From Ruminiclostridium sp. (GTDB taxonomy: Bacteria > Bacillota > Clostridia > Oscillospirales > Ruminococcaceae): 64,000 nucleotides of DNA. Location of the stretch: contig JAGBHT010000005.1 in NCBI GenBank assembly GCA_017935365.1, forward strand, positions 31,351-95,350, in the 5' to 3' direction. Numbering within the stretch: position 1 is the stretch's first letter; every line of letters begins with the position of its first letter. Below the pieces are notes generated by a model. That model was not told the DNA's origin, did not search any database, and was given only the letters and a program-made list of their open reading frames with translations. The position numbers and the translations under genes were made by a program. Positions 17,535 through 26,273 of this stretch are shown here, piece by piece.

Positions 17535-18404
17535 ATGAAAGTAAAACTTATCACCGACAGCGCAAGTGACATTACGCCGGAGGACGAAAAGCAGTATGAT
17601 ATTGATGTCATGCCGTTTGAGATAACACTCGGCAATGAAAGTCTGAGAGAGCGTGTTGACTTTACAGCACCCGAATTTCTTGAGATGATAGACAAGTCGG
17701 AATTTCTCCCCAAGACCGCACAGATAACCTCAATGCGCTTTGAAGAGAAGTTTGAGCATTATTTCAACGAGGGCTATGACGCTCTTATTGTGGTGCTTAT
17801 AAACTCGACAGGTTCAAAGACATACGAGAACGCACTTCTTGCAAAGAAAAATCTGCTTGAAGAACACCCCGAAATGGCAAAGATGCGTATAGAGATTCTC
17901 GACAGCCACTGCTACTCCCTCGGCTATGGCTACCCTGTTGTAGAATCTGCAAAAAAGCTTATCGCAGGACAGAGCGTAGACAATGTAGTAGCATATCTTA
18001 CCGATATGTTCAACAACTGTGAGATATACATTATAGGCTTTAATCTGCGCCATATGAAGAAGTCGGGCAGAATAAATGCCGCCGCCGCTTTCTTAGGCGA
18101 GCTTATGGGGCTTAAACCGCTGATCTCGCTTATCGACGGTGAAAGCGAGGTGGTGAAAAAGAGCCGCGGAGAAAAGAACGCTATAGCAGACGCAGTTGAA
18201 TATATTTCGAGCAGAGCTATCCCCGAAACTCCGTGGGAGATACTGCGTACAAGCGTTACAGGTCTTGAAGACGAATTTATAAAGCAGTACACTGCAAAGG
18301 TCGGCAGACCTCCCGAAATGCAGAGTATAGCAGGTGCGGCAGTTGCCAGCAACACAGGTCCTTATATAATAGGCGTTATTATAAGAGGAAACGCAAGAAG
18401 ATAA
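17535..18404 (+). CDS. DegV family fatty-acid-binding protein
   Basis: 289 residues from the ATG at 17535, which has AAAGGA in front; an upstream in-frame start at 17430 would overlap trmL and lacks the family N-terminus. The start MKVKLITDSASDITPED is the DegV signature. ITSMRFEEKF and the C-terminal GAAVASNTGPYIIGV are also typical. DegV/FakB proteins hold a single fatty acid; FakB versions deliver it to the kinase FakA. No FakA is present here, so the exact role is open. Confidence 0.9.
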   Translation: MKVKLITDSASDITPEDEKQYDIDVMPFEITLGNESLRERVDFTAPEFLEMIDKSEFLPKTAQITSMRFEEKFEHYFNEGYDALIVVLINSTGSKTYENALLAKKNLLEEHPEMAKMRIEILDSHCYSLGYGYPVVESAKKLIAGQSVDNVVAYLTDMFNNCEIYIIGFNLRHMKKSGRINAAAAFLGELMGLKPLISLIDGESEVVKKSRGEKNAIADAVEYISSRAIPETPWEILRTSVTGLEDEFIKQYTAKVGRPPEMQSIAGAAVASNTGPYIIGVIIRGNARR

Positions 18405-18425
18405 CGGATATTTTTAATATCTCTG

Positions 18426-18467
18426 ACCGGATCGGGTATTATAAATGCCTGTTCCGGTTTAATTTTT
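18426..18467 (+). terminator. Terminator after degV
   Basis: ACCGGA ... TCCGGT stem with inner G/C pairs, followed by TTTAATTTTT. Confidence 0.6.
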
Positions 18468-18604
18468 GTAATTACGGAAGAGCAAAACAATATTAAGTTA
18501 TACCGAGCAGTTGCAATACAGTGTGCAAGAAAGCTCATTTTCCGCTTGATAATGCGGGCTTACGGGTGAAAGAAAAATATTTAAAAATTTTTTCAAAAAA
18601 CCTA

Positions 18605-18656
18605 TTGACAAAACCTATCGGATTAGTGTATAATACAAACATACCAAACAGATAGG
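18605..18656 (+). promoter_or_regulatory. metY promoter with a flanking inverted repeat
   Basis: TTGACA (18605-18610)-N18-TATAAT (18629-18634). An inverted repeat brackets the -10 region: AAAACCTATC (18610-18619) and GATAGGCTTT (18651-18660), nine of ten bases complementary. One arm is in the spacer and the other past the start site, a layout expected for a repressor site. A sulfur regulator of the Rrf2/CymR type is a reasonable guess but not shown. Confidence 0.7.
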
Positions 18657-18711
18657 CTTTGAGAATAAACAAAAACCTTCGGTTGTGAGCAAAAGAAAGG
18701 AGGCACATTTG

Positions 18712-18780
18712 ATGAGTATCATCGTTAAAGCCTTAAGACACAACTTCAGAAACGGACGAATGTGCCGCTGTATAGCATAA
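18712..18780 (+). CDS. 22-residue leader peptide with Cys-Arg-Cys near its end
   Basis: This short ORF has the strongest ribosome site in the neighbourhood, AAAGGAGG spaced 8 bases from its ATG. The peptide ends RMCRCIA. It lies in the metY leader between the promoter (18605) and the metY start (18873), and its two UGC/UGU codons come just before the stop. The pattern fits a translated attenuator or sensor uORF that reports cysteine supply to a sulfur-assimilation gene. The short hairpin GTGC-ttaat-GCAC (18786-18798) follows the stop. The function is inferred. Confidence 0.7.
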   Translation: MSIIVKALRHNFRNGRMCRCIA

Positions 18781-18872
18781 GTAAAGTGCTTAATGCACAC
18801 CCCAAAATCAAAACGAACGAAAAATAAGAATTTGACAGGCTATAAGCCGACTTAAAGAAAGAGGTATTTACA

Positions 18873-20168
18873 ATGAGCTATACATACGATAACAACTACA
18901 GATTTGAGACAATCCAGCTTCACGCAGGTCAGGAAACTCCCGACCCTGCATCAGACGCAAGAGCAGTTCCGATATATCAGACAACATCATACGTTTTCAA
19001 GAACAGCGCACACGCTGCCGCACGTTTCGGTCTTGCAGACGCAGGCAACATCTACGGCAGACTTACAAACTCAACACAGAGCGTATTTGAAACAAGAATC
19101 GCAGCTCTTGAGGGCGGTGTTGCGGCACTCGCTACAGCATCGGGCGCAGCCGCTATAACATATGCTATACAGGCTCTCGCTTATAAGGGTGAGCATATAG
19201 TAGCACAGAAGACGATTTACGGTGGTAGCTACAACCTGCTTGCACACACGCTTCCCCAGTACGGTATCAGCACTACATTCGTAGACGCACACAACCTTGA
19301 AGAAGTTGAAAATGCAATCCAGGACAACACAAAGGCTATATACCTTGAAACACTCGGTAACCCCAACAGTGATATACCCGACATTGACGCTATCGCAGAG
19401 ATCGCTCACAAGCACGGACTTCCGCTCGTAATAGACAACACATTCGGTACTCCTTACCTTATCCGTCCTATCGAGCACGGCGCTGATATCGTAGTTCATT
19501 CAGCTACAAAGTTCATTGGCGGTCACGGCACAACACTCGGCGGCGTTATCGTTGATTCAGGTAAGTTCGACTGGAAGAAGAGCGGTAAGTACGCTCCTAT
19601 CGCAGAAGCTAACCCCAGCTATCACGGCGTATCTTTCGTAGATGCTGCAGGTCCTGCCGCATTCGTAACATATATCAGAGCAATTCTCCTGCGTGATACA
19701 GGTGCTACAATTTCACCTTTCAACGCATTCCTGCTCTTACAGGGTACAGAAACACTCTCATTAAGACTTGACCGTCATGTTGAGAATACAAAGAAGGTTG
19801 TAGAATTCCTTGCTAACCACCCCAAGGTTGAAAAGGTAAACCATCCTTCTCTGCCCGACCATCCCGACCACGCTCTTTATACAAAGTACTTCCCCAACGG
19901 CGGCGCTTCGATCTTCACATTCAACATCAAGGGCGGTCAGAAAGAAGCTCACAAGTTCATCGACAGCTTACAGATCTTCTCACTGCTCGCAAACGTTGCA
20001 GATGTAAAGAGCCTTGTAATCCACCCCGCTACAACAACTCACTCACAGCTGACAGACGAAGAGCTTGCTGACCAGGGTATCGGCAGAAATACTATCCGTC
20101 TTTCGATCGGTACAGAGCATATCGACGATATCATCGCAGATCTCTCGCAGGCATTTGATAAAGTATGA
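18873..20168 (+). CDS. metY: O-acetylhomoserine aminocarboxypropyltransferase
   Basis: A 431-residue PLP enzyme of the Cys/Met metabolism family, with the lysine-binding motif HSATKFIGGHGTTLGG and GNIYGRLTNSTQ near the N-terminus. It makes homocysteine (or methionine analogues) from O-acetylhomoserine and sulfide. The length and the extra insert relative to cystathionine synthases fit MetY. It stands alone behind a long leader with an uORF. Ribosome site AAAGAGG. Confidence 0.94.
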   Translation: MSYTYDNNYRFETIQLHAGQETPDPASDARAVPIYQTTSYVFKNSAHAAARFGLADAGNIYGRLTNSTQSVFETRIAALEGGVAALATASGAAAITYAIQALAYKGEHIVAQKTIYGGSYNLLAHTLPQYGISTTFVDAHNLEEVENAIQDNTKAIYLETLGNPNSDIPDIDAIAEIAHKHGLPLVIDNTFGTPYLIRPIEHGADIVVHSATKFIGGHGTTLGGVIVDSGKFDWKKSGKYAPIAEANPSYHGVSFVDAAGPAAFVTYIRAILLRDTGATISPFNAFLLLQGTETLSLRLDRHVENTKKVVEFLANHPKVEKVNHPSLPDHPDHALYTKYFPNGGASIFTFNIKGGQKEAHKFIDSLQIFSLLANVADVKSLVIHPATTTHSQLTDEELADQGIGRNTIRLSIGTEHIDDIIADLSQAFDKV

Positions 20169-20177
20169 TCGTGTGCC

Positions 20178-20400
20178 GATGCGGCACGGCAAATTCCGCC
20201 TTTGATACAGTTTCTGCTATGCCCGACATAATGAAACAGCGGAATTTAAAACGATTAATTATGATTTGAAAGAATCGTTCCTCCCTAAATTGACCTTTCA
20301 ATTCAGTTAAAGCGGCATATTGCCACCGCCGGTAACGCAACTTACGCAATCCGCCAACCGTCAGAACGGCGAATTTGAAGCGACACATTGTCGCATATTC
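20178..20400 (+). repeat. Repeat-rich gap between metY and mnmA (family A copies)
   Basis: No gene. The well-preserved family A copy is at 20311-20396 with its core at 20358-20375 and the small inverted repeat GCGACACATTGTCGC. A second, diverged segment (ATTCCGCCTTTGATAC, about 20194-20209) resembles part of 54975-55000. A small GTGCCG-at-GCGGCAC hairpin just after metY may end its transcript. Confidence 0.65.
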
Positions 20401-20409
20401 CGAATAACG

Positions 20410-20435
20410 AGCCGACAGTTAAAATGCTGTCGGCT
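20410..20435 (+). terminator. Hairpin terminator upstream of mnmA
   Basis: AGCCGACAG-ttaaaatg-CTGTCGGCT followed by TTCGTT. Confidence 0.6.
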
Positions 20436-20461
20436 TTCGTTGATATTCAGAAAGGATTAAA

Positions 20462-21538
20462 ATGAACAATAAGGGAGTAATCGCAATGAGCGGCGGCGTT
20501 GATTCAAGCGTTGCGGCTTACCTTATGAAACAGCGTGGATTTGATTGCATCGGCGTTACGATGAAATTATTCGCAAACGAGGATATAGGCATTTCAAGAG
20601 AGCATAGCTGTTGCTCGCTTGACGATGTAGAGGACGCAAGGAGCGTTGCTTACTCACTTGATATGCCGTACTATGTTTTCAATTTCTCCGACAGGTTTGA
20701 AACCGATGTAATTGACCGCTTTGTACACGCTTATGAGAACGGCATAACCCCCAACCCCTGCATAGACTGCAACCGTTACCTCAAGTTTGACAAGCTGTAT
20801 ATGAGAGCCAAGGAGCTTGACCGTGACTATGTGGTAACAGGTCACTATGCAAGGGTCGAAAAGGGCGAAAACGGCAGATACCTGCTTAAAAAAGCGCTTG
20901 ACGATACAAAGGATCAGAGCTATGTTCTGTACTGCCTTAATCAGGAACAGCTCAGTCACACGATGTTTCCGCTCGGCGAGATGAGAAAGTCGCAGGCGAG
21001 AGAAATTGCCGAATCGCAGGGATTTATAAACGCCCGCAAAGCCGACAGTCAGGATATCTGCTTTGTACAAAGGGGCAGTTATGCCGACTTTATAGAGCAG
21101 TACACGGGAAAGAATTACCCGGACGGCGATTTTCTCGACACAAACGGCAACGTTATCGGCAGGCACAAGGGCGTTATCCGCTACACTGTAGGTCAGCGTA
21201 AAGGACTTGGCATTTCCGCCCCCGAACCGCTGTATGTAAAGGCAGTAAATCCGATAAGCAACACTGTAACGCTGTCATATAATGACGGATTGTACAGCAG
21301 TATTGTAAAAGCAGGAGATATCAACCTTATTTCCGTCCCCGAAATTAAGGGCGAAATGCGTGTAAAAGCCAAAGTCCGCTACCGCCATACCGAGCAGTGG
21401 GCTACCGTAACCCAAAACGGCGATACTATCACTGCGGTTTTTGATGAGCCGCAAAGAGCGGTCACCTGCGGTCAGGCACTGGTGCTGTATGACGGGGATA
21501 TAGTGGTCGGCGGGGGAACTATAATTGAGGTAGAATAA
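20462..21538 (+). CDS. mnmA: tRNA-specific 2-thiouridylase
   Basis: A 358-residue ATP-pyrophosphatase starting MNNKGVIAMSGGVDSSVAAY (PP-loop), with the catalytic cysteines in NPCIDCN and SQDICFV and the later GQRKGLGIS motif. It thiolates the wobble uridine of Lys, Glu and Gln tRNAs using persulfide sulfur. Ribosome site AAAGGA. The closeness to metY may reflect a shared sulfur theme, but the transcripts look separate. Confidence 0.96.
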   Translation: MNNKGVIAMSGGVDSSVAAYLMKQRGFDCIGVTMKLFANEDIGISREHSCCSLDDVEDARSVAYSLDMPYYVFNFSDRFETDVIDRFVHAYENGITPNPCIDCNRYLKFDKLYMRAKELDRDYVVTGHYARVEKGENGRYLLKKALDDTKDQSYVLYCLNQEQLSHTMFPLGEMRKSQAREIAESQGFINARKADSQDICFVQRGSYADFIEQYTGKNYPDGDFLDTNGNVIGRHKGVIRYTVGQRKGLGISAPEPLYVKAVNPISNTVTLSYNDGLYSSIVKAGDINLISVPEIKGEMRVKAKVRYRHTEQWATVTQNGDTITAVFDEPQRAVTCGQALVLYDGDIVVGGGTIIEVE

Positions 21539-21641
21539 GTATTTCTATTAAAAATTCAGCTTTAATTAAATAACGCAATGAAAAGATGTATGGCACTCTG
21601 AGAAAACTGATGCTGAGATGGAAATAAACGAATATTAACGA

Positions 21642-21680
21642 AAACGGTCTGAGAATTATAATTCTCAGACCGTTTATTTT
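21642..21680 (+). terminator. Terminator T1, perfect 34-bp palindrome
   Basis: Arms AAACGGTCTGAGAATTA and TAATTCTCAGACCGTTT (21642-21675) abut with no loop and are followed by ATTTTAT. The same stem sequence closes the cassette at 22498. Confidence 0.8.
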
Positions 21681-21807
21681 ATAAATCGTAGTAATAGCTA
21701 AAATTGTGTGAAGAGATTCGGCAAAAACATATATTGCATAATGCTAATAAATATAATATAATAATGGTAAAGAAATATATTCCTGTATTTAAAGGAGGTA
21801 TTTTATT

Positions 21808-22353
21808 ATGAAAAAAAGGACAAAGATTATAACAGCATCCGTATCAGTCGCAGTAATTTGTTGCGTATCGGTATTTTCAGCGGCAATGTTCACATCAGCA
21901 ACAAGCGTATCAAAAGAAGAAAGAGACAGAATCGAACTGCAGGAACTCCAGAAAAAGACTAATGCCCCCGATGAACTCAAGCACGGAAAATATTATTACG
22001 GCGGTGATAAATCCTCGGATTTCTGGATAGAGGTAAGCGACAACTATACAATTGAGTACAAATCGTCAGATATGATGAAAGCGACAGAGATGATATGCGC
22101 ACAATCTTATGAGGTTGGCTCGGAAACATATAAAAGTGCAGTCGAGGGAACATATGAAACTTTTGCAGCAGGAAAAAAGCCATATGCGATAAACAGCATA
22201 GATATGGGATCATTTATAAATGTATTTGTATTTATGGGAGGAGTAGAACCGGGTTCAAATTATGAGAAGCACACCGGTCCCGGCGTGGATTATATTGATG
22301 AAAATACTCTTGACGGCGGTTATGATGAAAAGTTTATCTATGTCGAAGAATGA
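21808..22353 (+). CDS. Secreted protein of unknown function
   Basis: A 181-residue product with a signal peptide or anchor (KKRTKIITASVSVAVICCVSVF-like, Lys-rich then hydrophobic). The mature part is polar, rich in Tyr/Lys/Glu and has no family I recognise. Ribosome site AAAGGAGG. The gene is more A/T-rich than its neighbours and is in a small region between two near-identical terminators (21642 and 22498). It may have arrived as a unit with the short ORF that follows. Confidence 0.65.
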   Translation: MKKRTKIITASVSVAVICCVSVFSAAMFTSATSVSKEERDRIELQELQKKTNAPDELKHGKYYYGGDKSSDFWIEVSDNYTIEYKSSDMMKATEMICAQSYEVGSETYKSAVEGTYETFAAGKKPYAINSIDMGSFINVFVFMGGVEPGSNYEKHTGPGVDYIDENTLDGGYDEKFIYVEE

Positions 22354-22393
22354 AGAAAAATAAAATAACAAATTTACAGGAGGTATAAAAAAG

Positions 22394-22492
22394 ATGCAAG
22401 AGCAGCATTTTCGTCGGATTATTGCACTGTTATGTGCTTTAGCACTATCTTTATCTTCAATGATTATATCTGTTTCAGCCAAAATAGTATAG
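22394..22492 (+). CDS. 32-residue ORF that is almost only a signal peptide
   Basis: AGGAGG is correctly spaced before an ATG. The peptide has a short basic start (QEQHFRR), a hydrophobic core (IIALLCALALSLSSMIIS) and a VSA-like cleavage site, and then stops three residues later, six bases before terminator T2. It is either a remnant of a secreted protein that lost its mature part or a genuine exported/membrane micropeptide. It follows the secreted protein by 40 bases. Confidence 0.5.
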   Translation: MQEQHFRRIIALLCALALSLSSMIISVSAKIV

Positions 22493-22497
22493 CAAAA

Positions 22498-22530
22498 ACG
22501 GTCTGAGAATTTGTGCTTCTCAGACCGTCT
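22498..22530 (+). terminator. Terminator T2, same stem as T1
   Basis: ACGGTCTGAGAA-tttgtgc-TTCTCAGACCGT. The stem is identical to that at 21642-21675 apart from the loop. Confidence 0.75.
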
Positions 22531-22567
22531 AATGTTTCCTAAAAATAAATCTGCATTAACGTCAATA

Positions 22568-22656
22568 GGGTGCGCCATAGGCGCCCGCCGGTAACGTAAC
22601 TGCCGCCAACCGCCAACCGTCAGAACGGCGAATTTGAAGCGGCTCACAGCCGTCCG
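22568..22656 (+). repeat. Dispersed repeat, family A
   Basis: Core CCGTCAGAACGGCGAATT at 22617-22634, preceded by GCCGGTAACGTAACTG and followed by GCGGCTCACAGCCG. It lies directly past the end of the flagellar operon. Confidence 0.75.
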
Positions 22657-22661
22657 CACGC

Positions 22662-23141
22662 TTAGTAGTTGCTGTTGAAAGTTCTGCCTTTGCCGCCGAG
22701 CTTTACACTGCTGTAGTAGTCGATCTTCTTCTTGTCAACCTTGAGTGATTCAAGCTCTGCCTTTACGTCCTCATAGTTCTGACGGACTACCGCGGTAACC
22801 TTTTTGTCCTTTGCTTCTATCTCATTCTTTATGTCGTGGAGATGACGCATTTTTGACTGTAGCTGTCTTAACTCATATGAGAGATTATCCGTTACGGGTT
22901 TGTTGTTCAGTATGTTGCGGATAAGCTCACGCTCGGCAGGAACCTGCGCGTTTGCAATATCCATTATAGACTGCTTTACCTGGCGCATATTATCCATCAG
23001 CTCATTGCGCGAAAGCAAAACCTGTTGAATTACCTCCAGGTCGCTTGTAACCATACGGTCGGTGCGACGATTATACTCAGTCATAAGCTCCGTCAGCTCG
23101 TCCATGAGCGTAAGCAGTGTTTGTGCATCTGCCTTTTTCAT
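22662..23141 (-). CDS. Probable flagellar export chaperone (FliT/FlgN-like)
   Basis: A 159-residue, mostly helical, charged protein with heptad-like Leu/Ile spacing and no signal peptide. No strong motif identifies it. It is the last gene of the late flagellar operon, right after fliS, where FliT-type chaperones for FliD are often encoded. FliT sequences are very divergent, so the call rests mainly on place and shape. Confidence 0.55.
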   Translation of the reverse strand: MKKADAQTLLTLMDELTELMTEYNRRTDRMVTSDLEVIQQVLLSRNELMDNMRQVKQSIMDIANAQVPAERELIRNILNNKPVTDNLSYELRQLQSKMRHLHDIKNEIEAKDKKVTAVVRQNYEDVKAELESLKVDKKKIDYYSSVKLGGKGRTFNSNY

Positions 23142-23183
23142 TATATCGGATTCCTTTCCGGTGGGGTTTAAGCACCGTGTAGA

Positions 23184-23603
23184 TTAAGCCTGTTCCTGCA
23201 TTGCGGCGGCTGCCACCTTTTCCTGCGCTTCCATCTGTTCTCTGCTCATGCTGTTTATCTCTGCGAATGCTTCACGCAGTTCGGCTATCATAGGCAGAAG
23301 TGCATCTACCTTTGCCTTATCCTTCTTCACATTTGCTTCAACGATCTCACGGTTGAAATATTCGTACAGCGAGTCGAGATTCTTGGAAACGGGTATCTTC
23401 ATATCAAGGCAGGAACGCAGGGCGTTTATTACGTCCTGCGCCTTTATAAGCGCCTTGTTTGTTTCCTCATAGTTCTTCAGCGGAATGTAGTAGGACGCTC
23501 TGTTGAGCTGACGTTCCGCCTCCATGTACAGCTTTACCACAACGTCGCCGGGGGTGAGAGTGGTAACTGACTGTTTTTTATATGCAGAAAATGCGTTATT
23601 CAT
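23184..23603 (-). CDS. fliS: Flagellar export chaperone FliS
   Basis: A 139-residue helical protein starting NNAFSAYKKQSVTTLTPGDVVVKLYMEAERQL-like, the FliS pattern (A-Y-x(4-5)-tTl-p-x-eLv-x-lY). FliS caps the disordered C-terminus of flagellin before secretion. The flagellin gene itself is not in the window. It follows fliD by 40 bases. Confidence 0.93.
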   Translation of the reverse strand: MNNAFSAYKKQSVTTLTPGDVVVKLYMEAERQLNRASYYIPLKNYEETNKALIKAQDVINALRSCLDMKIPVSKNLDSLYEYFNREIVEANVKKDKAKVDALLPMIAELREAFAEINSMSREQMEAQEKVAAAAMQEQA

Positions 23604-23643
23604 AGTTTATTCCTTACGCTTGATGTCGGTGAGTGGTATTTTA

Positions 23644-26259
23644 TCAGAACTGCATCAGCTGCTGAATGTAGCTGGTCTGGCTGTTGAGCGAACCCATCAT
23701 TGATTCAAGATTAGAGAACTGCTTCCAGTATCTGTCCTGCTGCTTCTCATATCTTGTTTCAAGTGACGAGATAAGCGTTGAAATGCTCTTCAACTGGTCA
23801 TATATAGAGTTGTCGGTAGCTGATGTACCTGTCTTTGTACCTGCAAGCTGTACAAGCGTACCCTTGTCTTTTCTTGCACCTGTTGTCTTTACCGCACCTG
23901 TAAGCACGTCATCAAGCTTGTGCATGATGCCTGTCTTTACCGTGTTGCCGTTTTCGTCAACGGTCGTGCCTGCAAACAGGTCTGCTATCTGGTCGGAGTA
24001 CTGCTCGAATGCGGCTTCAAGCTTTGTTTCGTCTATTTCAAGCTTGCCGTGGTCGCCCCAGTCGTCGCTTGTTGTAATGCCCATACTGAACAGGCTGAAT
24101 GTCTGTCCGTCCGCTGTCTTTACCGTTGAATAAAGAACAGAACGCATCTTCTGCATTACCGTTGAAACTGTGCTGTCGTTGTAAAGTAAGCCTTCCTTTG
24201 CCTTCTCTTCCCACTTCTCCTGCTGTTTTTCGGATAAGTCCATATCCTCAATATCATCATCTGTAAGAGCATAGTAGTCGGAGTTCGGCTTCTGGTCAAG
24301 CTGTCCGTAAACTTCTTCTATGATCTTGTTATAATCTTCAACGAATGACTTTATAGCGTCTATTGCACTGCTGTTGTCCTTCTTTACTTCGTAAGAGAAC
24401 TCTGCGCCCTGTGCGGCTGATGTGAATGTCATTGTCGTACCGTCAGCCGTGAAGCTGTTTGACGATGTTTCAACCGTTTCGCCGTTTACTTCAAGCTGGA
24501 GGTTGCGTCCCTGTGTAAGCGTACCCGATGTAAGACCGAGCGTATTAAGCAGTTCTGCGCCTGTACTTCCGTCCTCTGCCGAAAATTCGATAGATGCGGC
24601 TGTACCGTAACCTGATGAACTCAGTGCAAAGCTGTTGGTCAGCGTGCTGAATGTCATAGTTGCGCCGGCGTTCTTGCTGGCGTTGATCTCACTCATCATC
24701 TTTGCTACTGTGTAGTCTGATGTGAATGTGAACTTTGTGCCGTTTATTGTGAATGTAGCGCTGTCTTCAACACCTAAATCCTTTAGCGTTGTAGATGTTG
24801 TGACCTGTGCGGTGGTTGTCTTTGCTGTTGATGCACCGAATGTGTTCTGCGTTGCGGGGTCTGCGGCTACCGAGAGCTTTTCGCCGTTTGCGGCTGTAAC
24901 AGTGCCGTTTTCGTCTATTTTAAGACCCGTACCGTCGGACAGCTTAACATTTCCTATTGCCTTATTCAGCTCATACTTGTTTGCATAAGCGGCAAGGTCT
25001 TCATTTGACAGTTTGTAATCGTCTGTGTTCAGAGTGTCTTTATAAGCGGCAAGCTCGTCATAGTTCTTGTCGAACTCTTCCTTGAAAGCGGTTTCGTCAA
25101 AATCCTTTGCATATTGCTCGTCAAATGCCGTCTTGAATGCGTCCTCGTCAAATGCGGGCTGAGTTTCTTTCCAGTCGTCAAAGCTCGTACCCTCGTCAAT
25201 TGAGCCGTCTGCTATTCCGTCTGTGTACTTTGTTCTCAGCTCTTCATTGTATTCGGCTTCAGCCTTTGCGCTTTCATTCGCATATTTGTCGCTGTAGTCG
25301 TCCTGCTTTGCCTTTTCGTAAGCATTCGTCTTTATAGCGTCAAAGTCAACCGAGCCGTCTGCCTTAGCTGAATTATACAGCTTTTCGGCCTGCTCGTTGA
25401 AATACCTCTTCTGATATTCTTCTCTCTTCTGTGCGCCGAGAGTTTTATCGTCGTCCTGGTTGAAATAATCGGCTGTGTAGCTGTCGAATGAAACTGTAAC
25501 GGTTTCATCGCCTACGGTAAAGTTGAATCTGTTTGTACCGGCTTCCACATTACCGTTCAGATCAAAAGTGAAGTTGCCATACATATTAGCAACGCCTGTC
25601 ATAGTCATTGCCTGTCTGTCGGAAGAAACTATCTTACCGCTGTCGTTTACATAGACAAGTCCCTGAGAGCCTGAGTTTGAGGTGCCGAATGTATCTTTGA
25701 GCTGGGCGTTTATCTGTGAGCGTACATTGTCCGCACTGCCACCGTTGAAGTTGATAACGGTTGACTTTGAGCCGACTGTTATGCTGAATGAATAATTCTG
25801 TGACGCATCGTTGTACTGTGATAAGTCAAGTGAGCTTGCGTCCATTGCACTGCCCTGATACTTAGCCTGTGTGGCTGTCTGGAGTACCTTTACATTATAT
25901 GTACCGGGAACTGCGTTTGTATTGGAACGGACAGATACACCTGCGGGTGTGCCTTCTTTTAATACACCGTCGGAATTTATTGTCGAAACGGTAGCGTTAT
26001 ATTTTGTGAAAGCCGACTTGCTCTTGAGGTTTACCTTTGAATTCAGCATATCAAGGTATTTGTTCTGGAAGTCGGTGAGCTTTGTTGTTATGCCCTGGTA
26101 TGCTTCCTGCTTCCACTTGAGTGTTATAGCCTTACGGTTCTGCTTTGTGATTTTCAGCTTTGTAGCCGCTGTCATAGCATTTACGATAGATTCGGTATCA
26201 AGTCCCGAATTCATACCGCTGAATCTTAATACGCTGCTGCTGTTTGTTGTTGATGACAT
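23644..26259 (-). CDS. fliD: Flagellar filament cap protein FliD, unusually large
   Basis: 871 residues against roughly 450-700 in most species. The N-terminal FliD domain (RFSGMNSGLDTESIVNAMT) and C-terminal coiled domain (…QLAGTKTG…SQTSYIQQLMQF) are clear. Between them, about residues 250-430, lies a highly charged Asp/Glu/Lys/Tyr-rich stretch without the usual beta pattern, probably long helices, inside the exposed D2/D3 region. FliD caps the filament and guides flagellin folding; this outer region varies between strains and can bind mucus or be seen by immunity. The charged stretch has no recognisable domain. Confidence 0.93.
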   Translation of the reverse strand: MSSTTNSSSVLRFSGMNSGLDTESIVNAMTAATKLKITKQNRKAITLKWKQEAYQGITTKLTDFQNKYLDMLNSKVNLKSKSAFTKYNATVSTINSDGVLKEGTPAGVSVRSNTNAVPGTYNVKVLQTATQAKYQGSAMDASSLDLSQYNDASQNYSFSITVGSKSTVINFNGGSADNVRSQINAQLKDTFGTSNSGSQGLVYVNDSGKIVSSDRQAMTMTGVANMYGNFTFDLNGNVEAGTNRFNFTVGDETVTVSFDSYTADYFNQDDDKTLGAQKREEYQKRYFNEQAEKLYNSAKADGSVDFDAIKTNAYEKAKQDDYSDKYANESAKAEAEYNEELRTKYTDGIADGSIDEGTSFDDWKETQPAFDEDAFKTAFDEQYAKDFDETAFKEEFDKNYDELAAYKDTLNTDDYKLSNEDLAAYANKYELNKAIGNVKLSDGTGLKIDENGTVTAANGEKLSVAADPATQNTFGASTAKTTTAQVTTSTTLKDLGVEDSATFTINGTKFTFTSDYTVAKMMSEINASKNAGATMTFSTLTNSFALSSSGYGTAASIEFSAEDGSTGAELLNTLGLTSGTLTQGRNLQLEVNGETVETSSNSFTADGTTMTFTSAAQGAEFSYEVKKDNSSAIDAIKSFVEDYNKIIEEVYGQLDQKPNSDYYALTDDDIEDMDLSEKQQEKWEEKAKEGLLYNDSTVSTVMQKMRSVLYSTVKTADGQTFSLFSMGITTSDDWGDHGKLEIDETKLEAAFEQYSDQIADLFAGTTVDENGNTVKTGIMHKLDDVLTGAVKTTGARKDKGTLVQLAGTKTGTSATDNSIYDQLKSISTLISSLETRYEKQQDRYWKQFSNLESMMGSLNSQTSYIQQLMQF

Positions 26260-26273
26260 ATCCTATCTTCCTT

